Source: Ceratodon purpureus
Lineage: Eukaryota > Streptophyta > Bryopsida > Pseudoditrichales > Ditrichaceae
DNA length: 64,000 nucleotides
Direction of reading: 5' to 3'
Assembly (NCBI GenBank): GCA_014871385.1
Contig: CM026428.1
Coordinates: forward strand, 3,555,621 to 3,619,620
Shown here: positions 11,401 to 22,490 of the stretch, one piece after another
How the letters are laid out: each line of letters opens with the position of its first letter
Position numbering within the stretch: position 1 is the stretch's first letter
The notes under the pieces: model-generated
Databases searched by the model: none
What the model was told of the DNA's origin: nothing
The model's input: the letters and a program-made list of their open reading frames with translations, nothing else
Made by a program: the position numbers and the translations under genes

Positions 11401-12822
11401 TCAAGACTTCATTCGCAAGGTATGTTCTTATATTTTGACATTTCATGGATTCAGCCACCTCTACTCGCTTTGTAGTTACTAACTCTCCTTTCTTGTTTCC
11501 TGCAGTTTGGAGCAGGCCGCGAAAACGAAGTTCCGGACCGGTGCAAACAAGAGGACCATCTGGGAGTCGACTTGATCATTGCCGACATCCCTGAGAATCT
11601 TCCCGTCCCTTCCGTTTCCGTTCCCCCCACGAGTATTCCGCCTTGGAACTCTCGCTACAAGGATTATTTGTACGACATCTTCCATTTTGCAGATGAATTC
11701 CTGCAGAAAGATGGTGCCATCTGCCTCATCTACAACACTGATCAGAAGCTGGCTAAGGATATCGAGGAAGAAGCTGCTGCTGGTGGATACGTGCTGTTCA
11801 AGGACTGGTGGGGTGTCAATGTACTCGGCCTGACTTCTCCTACGAACCCCGAGAACTTGGTACTTTTCCTAAACATGCCCTTCTCTTCGCTTACTGATAA
11901 CCCCTCCGCTTCATTTTACTCACTAGTTTTGCTTGATTGCAGACTATGCGATTCTGGATTCGCGTCTACGTTCGTAGTGGCAGTACTTTCTCCTTCGAGA
12001 CGAAGAAGGAAGACCTAATACATGGGCTCCTCAACATTACCGAGAGTGATGCCATTTTCAACTTGACCAATGTGGATTCGCAGCTCATGAATGGGGAGGT
12101 GCCGTGGAGAGGCCCAAGGGAGAAATCCATCGAGATGATGCAGGGCATACTTGAGGAGCTGTCGAAGCCCGGCGACATAGTTGTTGATTGGAATGCTGGG
12201 ACAGGTAACTATTCATGCATATCTTTGCTGAATTATTCTTCTCGTTTTTACCACAGTTTCTCATTTCTTTGTATCTCTCCGAGTTTCAGGAGCCTCCATC
12301 AAGGCTGCCCAGGCTATTGGTCGCCACATTCTCGCTTTTGAGGAGGACGAAGCCATATTCAACGCCCTTCTCAAACCATCCGCCATGGGTCCTCCTAAAC
12401 ATCCAAGGCCGGCAGCAGCAGGCGAAGCGCCTCCAAAGAGAGCAAGAACTGACAAGTGGTGTAAGTCTTCTATTCTTTGTTTATATTATCCAATCATTAC
12501 TGCTCTTTCTAGCTCTACGGACTCTATCTAACCACAGTCGGTTCTCTATTGCAGAGTAGTTTCCGCAACACCGCCACGTGGGCCAAGAGCAGTGTCCACT
12601 CCATCGTGGCGTCTTCATTCCAGCCCGATTCAGCCTTTCATACTTCCGGACTACGCAGAGGACTTAGCACAGGCGTTTCAATCTGGAGCCCTTACATATG
12701 TTCCTAGTCGGCCAACTACTTTTGATCCCAGGGCCCTTCTATTCGTCGATGACGAGGCGGTAGAAGGAGATTCAGAGTCATCTAGTTCTGAGAGTGGAAG
12801 TAGCGATTTTAGCATGTTGTGA
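5427..12822 (+). CDS. Multi-exon CTD-like/ParB-like/DNA methyltransferase-like protein
   Basis: I join about 13 exons by splice sites and phase: 5427-5714, 8072-8131, 8266-~8574, 8864-9447, 9537-9732, 9815-10012, 10103-10318, 10414-10655, 10747-11419, 11506-11859, 11943-12204, 12290-12460 and 12557-12822, about 1272 aa. The N-terminus is acidic. Residues ~169-203 are five heptads (YMPTSPV x3, YEPTSPG, YMPTSPP), like the RNA polymerase II CTD. Exon 4 has VWEGNHRLSAW (~363-373), resembling the ParB/Srx GxxR core. Exons 10-12 give a beta-class N4/N6 methyltransferase order: motif IV (DLIIADIPEN, ~945) precedes the SAM-binding motif I (VVDWNAGTG, ~1120). Motif IV lacks the DPPY/SPPY tetrapeptide, so activity is doubtful. 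The exon 3 donor is unresolved (8574, 8592 or 8595 keep phase), and exon 13 depends on the second AG of a CAGAG acceptor. Whether exons 1-2 belong is inferred from phase and acidity. Expression data are not available. Confidence 0.6.
5892..6230. repeat. 25-bp minisatellite in intron 1
   Basis: Thirteen full units and a partial one of GATTCGGGTTGTGAGTTTGC plus ATTTG are repeated head to tail. One unit (around 5967-5992) carries several substitutions; the rest look near-identical. Because 25 is not a multiple of 3 and the minus strand has no stop, all three minus frames are open with the same 25-residue period. This is repeat arithmetic, not coding evidence. There are no spacers, so it is not a CRISPR array. 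Confidence 0.95.
6576..7845. repeat. Six-copy 211-bp satellite with a hairpin in each unit
   Basis: Six units of 211-212 bp follow each other; the shared hairpin starts at 6621, 6833, 7044, 7255, 7466 and 7678. Each unit has T-rich tracts, a GC-rich island with an 11-bp perfect stem (CCTACTGTCGT and its complement, 2-nt loop), then GGCCGGGAGGGTGC, and an AT-rich half. The fifth unit has one C-to-G change that breaks the stem. The array fills much of the long first intron of the methyltransferase-like gene. Confidence 0.95.
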
Positions 12823-13342
12823 GTTTGAAGGAGGCTTCGGTCTTTCATTGTTTTCATTGGATTTGATTTGATTTAATTGGAGTTCATTGCGTAATCCTTC
12901 CTCTACTCTACTACCCTGATTCCTGAATCTATACTTGTTACGATTCTCATTTCCAAATCGTCTCCTCCTATATTGAGGATGAATTGTCACAACCGTAATG
13001 CTCAAAATATAATATGAAGAATGAAATGTTACAAAAGAAATGCTCAAAATTTAAATTGCGCTGTAACTTATATTTTAACCATTCAAAATCCCACATGTCC
13101 TAACCATGTTACCTATTCTTGAGTTGGTGTACATCTTGGTTTCTTCTACTCCATTATTCTACACGAACTCTGAAATATTCCACGAACTTTGAAGACCATC
13201 TCTTTTAGTTGGTTTCGAGTTCTCTTATTCCTAGAATCATCTATATTATCTAAAACCATCATGGTGGAATACTCGTATCTAGATCCAATGAGGGACCACA
13301 TCTAAAGTAATGTATTCGAACACCCCACTAGACTTCACAGTA
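12823..13342. other. Intergenic, no gene seen
   Basis: This is AT-rich 3' flank of the methyltransferase-like gene with no convincing ORF or RNA. An imperfect echo of AATGCTCAAAAT appears twice near 12993-13052. A polyadenylation signal was not confidently placed. Confidence 0.5.
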
Positions 13343-13942
13343 CTAATCCTTCGGAGGATATACAGTCCAACTCTTGTCGATATCAAACCAGCAAGTTTCG
13401 CCATCCGATATGATCACTTCGGGCAGCTGAACAAGTGGATTCTCATCGACGTTCGATAGCAAGGGATACGGGATTAGAGACAACTCCATAATACGGAGAA
13501 GCTCATTGGTACAAAGCACTGTCCAACGCCATTCACCTTCACCAACATGTAGGCTTCCGATGTGCCTAAACGGTGGCAAGTCCATGCCTCGTTCTCTAGC
13601 GCGCTCCACCTCCAACAGCCACGGCCGCAGCTCCTCATAACTCGCCGGTGCCTTTGGGGGCAAACCTACAGCCGCTCTCGTCCTCCTGGATCTCGCATTA
13701 CACACCTTCGGCATCGCGCAACACACTGAATTCTTGTAGTCTTCAAACGTTACAGTCAAGCTTGTAGATTGACATCCCCGAACTCCTACGCTACCTTCGC
13801 ATACAGCACAGAATGCCAAGGACTGTGTCACTATCCTAATAGGCCACCTAGAGACAAGCTCAAGAAACCAAGAGTGACCTCCTTCCCTGGAACCCAGCTT
13901 ACCAAGTGCTGTTTGATGATGAAACTCTCCTACTTGTATCAC
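13343..13942 (-). CDS. Hypothetical protein or exon, unrecognised
   Basis: A stop-free minus frame of about 200 codons ends at 13343. The first in-frame ATG is at 13714 and would give 123 aa. The longer frame begins near a TTTCAG acceptor-like site at ~13943, so it may be a last exon. The ATG-started part has a basic stretch (ARSRRTRAA), then EELRPWLLEVERARERG, a likely helix, and a C-terminus rich in hydrophobic and acidic residues (DGETCWFDIDKSW). Composition looks like real protein rather than noise, but I recognise no family. It lies between the methyltransferase-like gene and a decayed MULE relative, so it could be part of a mobile element. Confidence 0.35.
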   Translation of the reverse strand: MIQVGEFHHQTALGKLGSREGGHSWFLELVSRWPIRIVTQSLAFCAVCEGSVGVRGCQSTSLTVTFEDYKNSVCCAMPKVCNARSRRTRAAVGLPPKAPASYEELRPWLLEVERARERGMDLPPFRHIGSLHVGEGEWRWTVLCTNELLRIMELSLIPYPLLSNVDENPLVQLPEVIISDGETCWFDIDKSWTVYPPKD

Positions 13943-14596
13943 TGAAATGAAGATGCTTCGCTGCCTAGGAAGAGAGAGTAATCTTCGATGAAGACAAGGA
14001 CTCTGACAAGGTATATCTTGGTTTCAGCAGTCAAGATATTATACACGAATTTTGAAATATTCTAGGAAATTTTCAAACCTTGCCTCCTTTATGTTCTGTG
14101 ATATTTGTTGTTTTCCTTGTGCATTTACATAATCCCATGAAAGAATTATTTGTTTGATCTAAAACTGAACGCCTGATCATTATATCTTGCCTAAACCCAT
14201 GACAAATCTAAAGGAATGTATGCATGACGTCATCATGACATCAGCCCTAATTTGTATCTTTGAGAACAAACGTAATAAATTCTTACCAGAGATAACCCTA
14301 ATTTCCACGGTAATATACTCTTTTCCTAAAAAAAGTGTCAAAATTAAGCCTTAATTTAGTAATTTTCCACGGTTATAGGGTCTACTTTGCTTTTGAAAAT
14401 TTTCCTAATTGTCAATTCTGTGCTCTCCATTCTGCGCTCACCGCTCTCCGCTCTACGCTCTCCGCTCACGTACGAACTTTCCCCAGTTCACACCCTCAGC
14501 TATCAACTTTGGGTCTCATGAATGTTGTGTGTGACATAAACGGAGCTCAACCTTGTTAGGTCCCTTTCCTCTCTTCCCTCCCTTTAACATGAAACG
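13943..14596. other. Intergenic, no gene seen
   Basis: No supported gene. A short pyrimidine-rich repeat of CTCTCCGCTCTACGCTCTCC type lies at ~14435-14467, and ATGACGTCAT occurs at ~14224. Confidence 0.5.
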
Positions 14597-16523
14597 ATAA
14601 CTTGTAATCTGCATGAAGGCACAAACGAGATCGTCCATTGTAACTTTGTACAAACACAACATTGTATTGCCGCGCAGTTGAAGCTAATGGTTGTCAACAG
14701 TTTTGGCAAGATTGCAGGATGGCATGCCCACTCTCTCGTTAAGAGTGAGGTTCTGAATAAATTACATGTAATGGTTTAGGATTGATATTAAAATATGTGA
14801 ATATAATTAAAATGAAAATTACTTGCGATGAGAAATTGAGGTAAGACTTCCAGCTGTATAAAAAGTTCCATTGTCTATATCGGAAGTCCTAAAAAGTCAT
14901 CGAGTCATTCAACATTCCTCTTCCATCTTTGGTTGTGACTTTGGATGAAAGCCACCAAGCACAAATGACGTTATATTGCGCGTCCGCTTTTTCTTGAGTC
15001 TTTGCATCCTTCTAGACCTTGCACAGAGCAATGTATCGATTTTGGAATCATGGCACGATGTTCCTCAAGGTCGCTCTCTACAGGCACTTGGTCCATTGAA
15101 ACAAACATGTACGCTCACGTTCCTCCATGCATACGTAGCCTGGGTCCCCACTGCCATATACTTTGCGGACATCGTGCTAATTGGCTCTAGCACCGTAAGC
15201 CATAAGTCCCTTGAAATTTGAATCCTCTTCTCCATTTTGAGCGTAACTTTGTTCAGTTGGAGCCAAAAAAACTCATACGCTCTTGCATCCTCAAATTGCA
15301 TGTCTCAAAGCACAATGGTCATTACCTTGCAGTAATCCTTGTCGTATATATGACAGGCCTTGGTTGTCGAATTCGAAACAAGCTTCACATGTGACATGGT
15401 CGAATATGATCCAATAGTCCTGAAGATTGCCACAATTTTGCATGCTCCTACTAAGTCCACACCACTCCTTGGACAATCAACTGACATCTTGACGACGAAT
15501 ACCTTACCATTGTCTTCTCTCAAAAATTAATTACGGTAGATGAACTTGAATTTGGAATAGTCCTTCAGTTCCATGATGTTGTCTATTATACCACGTCCTT
15601 GATGGAAGAGTCTCTTTGTGTCTGAGACAAAGTTTCATAAGTTGGGTGAAGTAAGAATCTTGAATTGGTCCATGACAACATCCATAGACGCTCCCCGCAT
15701 ATGGCTTCTTCCAGGAGTTGCTAGGTGCTATGATGATAGCTGAATTCTTTGCTTTGACGTCTTCTGAACCTCCTTAGCTACGAAGTCATATAGAAATTTG
15801 AAAGGTACATTGGAATACTGGATGACTGTGACGGCCTTAGTGAATGGCAGCACGAGTGACCTCACCATTGGATGATGGTACGTGATAGATTCTAGCATGA
15901 CATAGTGCTAAGCAAATAGGAGGGTTCTAACAAACCTTGCATGCTAGCATCAATTTCTCGGTAGGCCTACCTCCAACGGGAAAGAGTATCAAAACTACTC
16001 CAGACCACTGAGTGCTTTTGACCTTCCTATTGTTCTTGCAGATGCAGTCACAACTATTTTTTAGGCATTCCAAGTGACCAGTATATGTTGACTTATAATA
16101 TGTTAGAATATACTTGTTCTTCATATTTGTTATCATCGTCTTGCACCAAATGTGGTCGTCGTAATGTTTACTTATGCCATCCATACCAACTCTAAATGGT
16201 TTTAGAATGCGTTCAAGGTCGAGAGGCAATTCAAATATATTATCACCGTTGTAAGTCGCCGGTAAGTACTTTACATGTCAATATTCAATACTTTCAAAGT
16301 CAATGCTAGCAAAATGAGAACAAAAGCTTCTTCTACAAGCAGTCATTCTAATGGCAAATAAGATACTACGATTCTTTTTAGAATCAGAGTAAATAGGAGG
16401 ACGATCAAAAGAGACAGATGATGAGGCACTAGACGTCCTTTTGTGCCTGGTAGGACGTGCGGATCCGAAAACGCGTTGGAACTGAAACGGTTGACTTGAA
16501 CCAATGACCAAAACAACTCCCAT
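14597..16523 (-). pseudogene. Decayed MULE/SWIM transposase-like gene
   Basis: Broken minus-strand frames match the intact gene at 458-4139 in order. Frame 16523-16278 ends in SIDFESIEY, against IDYSTIRHERVEY in the intact protein. Frame 16229-15927 (GMDGISKHYDDHIWCKT..) matches the zinc block. Frame 15523-15305 (KVFVVKMS.., CHIYDKDYCKVMTI) matches the region of the first catalytic Asp. Around 15060-15210 an ANWNAVR-equivalent is interrupted by TAG, the ADN Asp has become Tyr (MAYGARAN), and CLFQW is kept. Around 14597-14730, PSCNLAKTVDNH then TAG matches the start of exon 2. The SWIM finger was not found. Several stops and frameshifts make it non-functional. Confidence 0.8.
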
Positions 16524-19250
16524 GCGCTCTTGTAAGTAAGTCTAGATTATGTGGTTTTAAAGTTTCTATTCTTTTATTTTGTCATGTCCCTTTTATTAAA
16601 TGTCTAATGGCTGTTTTCGCTATAAACGGGGCTCAAAAGCGTGAAGGTTTCAAGGCATCCTTTCAAGGCACCTTATGTATAACCAAAAAGCACAACTCTA
16701 AAGTTGACCTTGGCTTACTGTGAAAAAAATCAACACATGCAACAATTCACAAAACAAAACAAGACAAGACATAAATTTGATTCAACAAACAAATACATCG
16801 ATTTTTTACTGATTTTTTGTGTGCACAAATGCACAATTCCAACACATAAAATCACACCCTAACCACAATTTCTAAGGAATCAAATCAACTCCTATAAAAG
16901 GAGATAAAAGAGAGAGCTAGTTGCTTGAGCTAGACAATTGCTGCAACAAGGCTTCACCAATCGAGGATTACTAAACATAAAGAGAGAGCATCTCCCTCCC
17001 CAACCCAATAATCCTCGACAGCTGCAGCTCCGTGCCTCAAATTGACTGCTTCCAACAACCAAATATCCTTGCAGCCCTGGCCAGCCGAGCTCCAACGACC
17101 AAGAGAATACACCACAATGACAAAAAAAATACAATTGGCTCTTTGCAGCCACCGAGGAGACACAACAATGAAAATAAATATAAAAAATATAAAAATTAAA
17201 CAACAAGAGACGACCACAGTAGCAGCTGCCTCAACCACTTCCAACTAGTCGCCAAGCGACCACCAGCGAACCGCTGCTGATCTCTTCACCATACGCAACC
17301 GAACAACAACAACCAACAAAACAAAAGAAAGAATTTAGCTGGGCTAGACTCCAACCACCAGAGTTGGTGTCAACCGCTCCAACAACTTTGGAGCTCCCAC
17401 ATATTCACCAGCTCCAGGCACCAGCCGTAGAGCTCCGACCGCCAAGCAGATCTCCACCGGCCTTCTCCGCTTCGACACCCAACCGTAGCCAATCTCCAAC
17501 CGGCCTACTATCGACCTCCTCTCAACCAACAACGGAATTCACCGCCTTGATTAAGTAGAAATCAGTGGCCCTCCTTGAGCTCGCAGCCTTGACACTCTCC
17601 TACCACATGCACCAGTAGCCGTCCTTTGATGCTTCCACCAAATCCACCACCGCACCACCAATCCACTTTCCGCCTTCTCCGCAGTTCCTCATCCAATTGC
17701 AACCCCTCCCAGCCTCCTTACGCCAACCGACCGCCGCACATGCCACTGCCGCCCTCTAAATAGAGCCCCCAACTTTTGACAATAGCCAACGACCTAATAA
17801 AATCCAGCCCATTCACAGCATCCACAACTTGCTGATACTGCTCTAGAGTCTCGATCTGTAGCTCCACAACTACCGGCTCTCACACCTTGCACCGTAGACA
17901 GAAGGAAAAAACGCTGCTCCTCCTCTTGACCACATCACCCTTCCGCTCCTGACTCCACTGGAGCAGCTTGGTTCTCCACCTCAACGAACCTCCGTCGTTC
18001 ATTGAAGTCTTGTGAATTGCAGCGCCTCATTCAATCATCAATCACCGCGACCACCGGCGTCTTCCCCAATAACACCGCAGCCGGACAGTCGGCCTCCTAC
18101 TTCAGTCCTTCAATGCTTTGTCTAGTTACCGCAGCCATTGACTGCAACTAAAAAAAACCTTTGCAGCTACCGCTCCACAAATCTTCCGGCGAACGCAGCC
18201 AACTTAAGCAGCTCCACACCGAGTCAAAAATGAAGAGTTGCCGCTTCAGCTTGCCACCAATCTCAACCAGCGCTCCTCCTTCTGACTGATGCCTCACTAC
18301 CTAGCCTCTACCTAAAACCCATTGCCGGTGTCATCTCTCAAGCCAGCAGCCACTAACCTAGCCTTTATCTACAGCATGCTCCAGCAGCCATCTCCTAACT
18401 CCTAACTCAAAAATTAACTCCTTATTCACTATTCAAAACTTGTGCAAATCACTGGCTTACATCCGTTGCCTCTCCTAATACTCCATACCTAACACACTGC
18501 CATCCTAACTTCTGCTAACTTCAAAAACTAACCATATCTCCTTAGAGAGACACTCCCTCACTCCTAACCAGCTGCCTTAAGCCGCCATTCTTTCTCATGA
18601 TACCATGCCCATGCCATGCACATGCGCATGCACTCTATACTCCATTAGCTAGCATTTTTTTATTTTTTTTTCCACCTAGCATATTTTAGACTACAAAACT
18701 AAATTGGTAATTTGGTAATTTCATTTGGCCACTACCCCTAACTACTAAATCCTCCGTTTCTTGACCCACGACTTCTCTAGTTCTAAAAACTAGGATCCTC
18801 ATAATTTGCGTCAATTCCCGTTTTTCTAATACTAATTTTCCTACTACACCAATAATAGCTCATCTTGAATTGTGCGCTCGTCCGTAAATTCTGGTGGCTG
18901 CATAAATGTAGTCGCTTTAAGTTCTTCAATTTTTCGAGAAACTAAAAAAAAAATCAAATATTAAAAGTGGGATAATGAAAAAATAAGTATAAAAATAGGA
19001 AGTAAAGGAAAAACGGAAATTAGATTTTAAAGAAAAATTTAAAATAGGTACAATAAAAATTAAAAGATGAATTGGAGTTTAGGAAAGGAAGAGAAATAAA
19101 AGAATAAAAAAATTATAAAAAAATAAAAAAATATAGAGAAGTCAAGACTACAGATTTTGGAAGAAATTTGTAAAAATGGAATAATTAGTATTCAAGAGTC
19201 TAACTATTCTAGCTTTGATTACTTTTTCATCTAAAAAGTGCAAATTCCTA
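16524..19250. other. Gene-poor tract with strong C/A strand bias
   Basis: From ~16860 to ~18450 the plus strand is very rich in C and A (CCAACCACC-like strings) and poor in G and T, then it becomes A-rich (18940-19140). The short ORFs here are low-complexity Pro/Thr/Ser or their antisense and are not supported. It may be the body of an old transposable element, but no domain was found. Confidence 0.5.
16893..16900 (+). promoter_or_regulatory. TATA-box-like sequence
   Basis: TATAAAAG lies in CCTATAAAAGGAG, just before the C/A-biased tract. It is a good TATA match with no confirmed gene downstream, so it may be an old LTR or promoter or simply chance. Confidence 0.25.
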
Positions 19251-19468
19251 CTCCCTTTGTCTTACTAAAAGAGCATAGTTTGGTAAAATAATCAGTCTCA
19301 AAAAAAAAAAGTGGTTTTTAAATTTGGCAAAATTATTTTTAAATTTGGTCAACTAATTTTTAAATTTTTAAATTTGTTTCTGAATTTGGCCACTTATTTC
19401 TAAATTTAGAACTGTCTTTAAATCTTTTATTATTAGCAAACCATGCTCTTTTAGTGAGACGGAGGGAA
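19251..19468. mobile_element. Stowaway-type MITE (Tc1/mariner)
   Basis: A 218-bp element is flanked by TA on both sides (19249-19250 and 19469-19470). The ends are inverted repeats of about 35 bp with few mismatches: CTCCCTTTGTCTTACTAAAA on the left and, read inward, TTCCCTCCGTCTCACTAAAA on the right. This matches the classic Stowaway start CTCCCTCCGT and the TA target duplication. The interior is AT-rich and non-coding. Confidence 0.85.
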
Positions 19469-21182
19469 TACTAAAATAAGGGATTTTGGAATAAAAAGGG
19501 GAAAGTGAGCAAATTTGATGGTCAGACCTTAGCAAGGTAAGAAGCCCCATTTGTCCTTTACAACTTCTTTATCATGTTGAAATTCTTCCAGAGGCGTATG
19601 CAGAGGCTCCATCTCTTTCCTCGGCACCTTAGTTTAAACCTTGATGCAGATAAGTATTTTGACTTTTTTGTAGAGGTTGATAACAAAGTAGTACTGTCTA
19701 GTGACATTGCCTGTGAGAATGGGTAGATTGAGCCATCTAATGATGATAATATGTCATCTTTGATCAATCCTTTATTCCTTAAAAAAAACTTGTTTTATGA
19801 CTATCTGATTTTATAAAATCTCAAATCTCTTATCTTGTGTTTTTTATTTATTCTGTGTTATTATTCTATAAAACAGACTATTCTGATCAATGCTCAGGTT
19901 TGCGAAGACATAGAGTCGATGTACAAGTCCTCGAGTCTGATCAATGCTCAAGTTTGCTAAGACATAGAGTCAATGTACAAGTCCTTGAGGTTCATGCTCA
20001 GTTATTCAATTTTGTTTGCTCAGAACATCATACTCATTTGCCACACAAAAATAGGGTGTCTAAATGTGACCTTTTGCGGTTTATTGGTCATTAGTTTCAA
20101 TAAATATGCAAAAACATATCCCCGGTTATAGAACCCCCTTTTTGCATTTCATTCAAAACATCTCTAAAAGTTTTCTAGAATATCAAAAATTACGCTCATT
20201 ACACACCGCTCACAGCTCACTGCTCACAAGATAACATTCTTGCTATTCACTCATGTGTGCACTAAAAATATAGAAGAAGAAATGTCTTTAAGTTTTTAGT
20301 ATATTGAAATACCCAAAAAAATTGTCCCTACTTCTATAAATGGATTGTAATTATTGGGTAGAAAAGATTGTCATATACTGGCAAAATTAGACCTAGAGTA
20401 GCTAAAATTTTATTAGTTTTTAAGAATGCTCATAGTTTGTTGAAGTCAAATGTTGAATTTATAATTTGGCTTTATCATTATGTTAGGTTATGATAGCACA
20501 ATATTACAAATTTATAAACATTGCAAATCAAAATAATGAAATTAAATAACTTAAAATTGGAATTTTTATGATATTAATATTTAACTTCAAAAAAATATCA
20601 ATTAGATTCATAGTATTGATTATAATTATTTTTGCCTTATACTTCAAAATTTGCAAATAGAAAATTTAGAATATATATAGGCTTTATTATAAAAGTATCA
20701 ATGTTTAGATTTTTGTAGCTCATCAATTCAATTATGTTTATTCTTGGCTTTTTAAATTATGGAAAAAATTCAACACAAAAATTTCATATTTGAAAACATT
20801 AGAAGTGCAATGAGTGCCTTACGAAACAACAAATTGGATACAATTCAAGTTAGAAATAACAAGAGATAGTTCATATTTATTCTAGCATAAGATTAGACCA
20901 TTTTTTGTTTAGAAATGTGATTGGTCATCTTGCTATTAATTGATTAGACATTGTAATTTTATTATGAGTGAACATTGGCTGGTAATTTTATTATGAGTGA
21001 ACGTATGGCTGGTAATTTTATTATGAGTGAACATTGCATTTATGAATGAATTTCTTAAATTAGATGCTTCATCAAAAGTCACATACTAAAGTTTGATGTT
21101 GTATACACTAAAGGAGACAGATCTAAATCGACAGCTCTACTCTAACTATCATACATATCAAATTAAAGATCCATTCTAAGGC
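19469..21182. other. AT-rich intergenic DNA with small tandem duplications
   Basis: No gene is supported. A 54-bp unit is duplicated in tandem at 19882-19989 (TCTGATCAATGCTCA...TCGAG). A ~31-bp unit (GGCTGGTAATTTTATTATGA) occurs about three times at 20952-21040. Confidence 0.6.
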
Positions 21183-21907
21183 ACAAGCACAATAAAGTGG
21201 ACCCAAAAAAACGCTTATCTATTTGTCAATTTTAGCCCTTTTGCAAAAATTGCGCAAAAGTGATGGAAGATATTATTGAAGTCAATTTTTTATTTTGTTA
21301 ATGGAGATTCTCAACTTTTTTTTCTACAACTTAGAAAAGTTTGTGCAAAGGAGACACTTTAAAATTATTGTATGAAGGCTTCAAATCCAAGCAAAGTGAA
21401 TGCAGTCATTTGAAAAAGTGGCTAGAAAAGAACAAAAATAACTATCTAAAAATCACTTTTGAAGGAGTGATGCCTTCTATATATTGGAGAGGTATTCTAA
21501 AATGGTCAATTCATACACTCATTAATTGGTTTGGAATTCCAAAAGCACCGCAAAGATGTTTTTCGGAGGATCACTTGTACAGTATTTTTTGTGAGTTCTT
21601 TTTCATGGAACATTATTTTTTCAATTAGAAAAAACATCCTCTAAAGACAATAAAAGGCACTTTGGAAAATTCATTTTCATGATTTAGAACTAAATTTAGT
21701 CAATTCAAGTTTTGATTGAAGATGTTTTTTTAGTATAGATGTATATAAGATAACTTTTGACACCTTAGAATATGATTGAAATGCTCAAGAACTACACCAA
21801 AATGCTCAAAATGAGCTTTGAGTTTTAAAAAACAGCACACTTCATATTCACTCCCTAGTGATCACATGTTGCACTTTGTTGTCCACTTTATTGTGCTTCC
21901 TCCCTCT
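21183..21907. mobile_element. Diverged 0.72-kb MITE, GCACAATAAAGTG family
   Basis: The left end AGCACAATAAAGTGGACC and the right end GGTCCACTTTATTGTGCTT-like are inverted repeats (one mismatch near the inner edge). The interior shares blocks such as AAACATCCTCTAAAGACAAT with the 740-bp copies at 35489-36228 and 48249-48987. The outer G-rich ends are decayed, so the exact limits and target duplication are unclear. Confidence 0.7.
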
Positions 21908-22490
21908 ATCCAGGTCTCAGAAGCATTTTATAGAAATTATTTGATTTAATATGGCCTACTAAATTCTAAATGACATTAATATCATGTAGTTTTTCTTCAA
22001 AGGTTACCTTGTATCTTTAAGTCGTGCAATTATAAACAATAAGTGGCTATCAATTATTACTAATCTTATTCTTAGTTGTTTTTTGTTACTGTAGTATCCA
22101 TCTTTGAAAGAGGAGAGTATTTAAATGTCTCATTGTCCCCCTGTCCAGTGGGCACTGGGTCATTGGCATTACAACCAAACACTTTATTCACGCCGGCCTT
22201 GCTAAAGGGTTGGTGTTTCTATCTATCTATCTACCTAGCTATCTTCTAGAACCCTTGGATACATTGTTCAAAACTTAAATGTCTAATGAAATGTGCCTTC
22301 CAAAACTTTAACTTTATTTGAAATAGGGAGTTGTGATGCATCAAACTTAGAAACCATTTGTATGTTTGAGCAGGTTGAAAAATGACAGATCCTGAATAGT
22401 GTCGTATCCCATTTTGGGAGCATTAACTAGACCCTTAGAGGTTATGTTAATCCCAAGTTACTGCTGTTGAAATACAAATTTTGTAAACCT
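21908..22490. other. Intergenic, no gene seen
   Basis: Only a short CTAT/CTAC microsatellite near 22218-22245 stands out. No coding sequence is supported. Confidence 0.5.

Noticed and set aside
16892..17558. Short ORFs in the C/A-biased tract
   Set aside because: Pro/Thr/Ser low complexity or its antisense, with no domain and no consistent splice structure.
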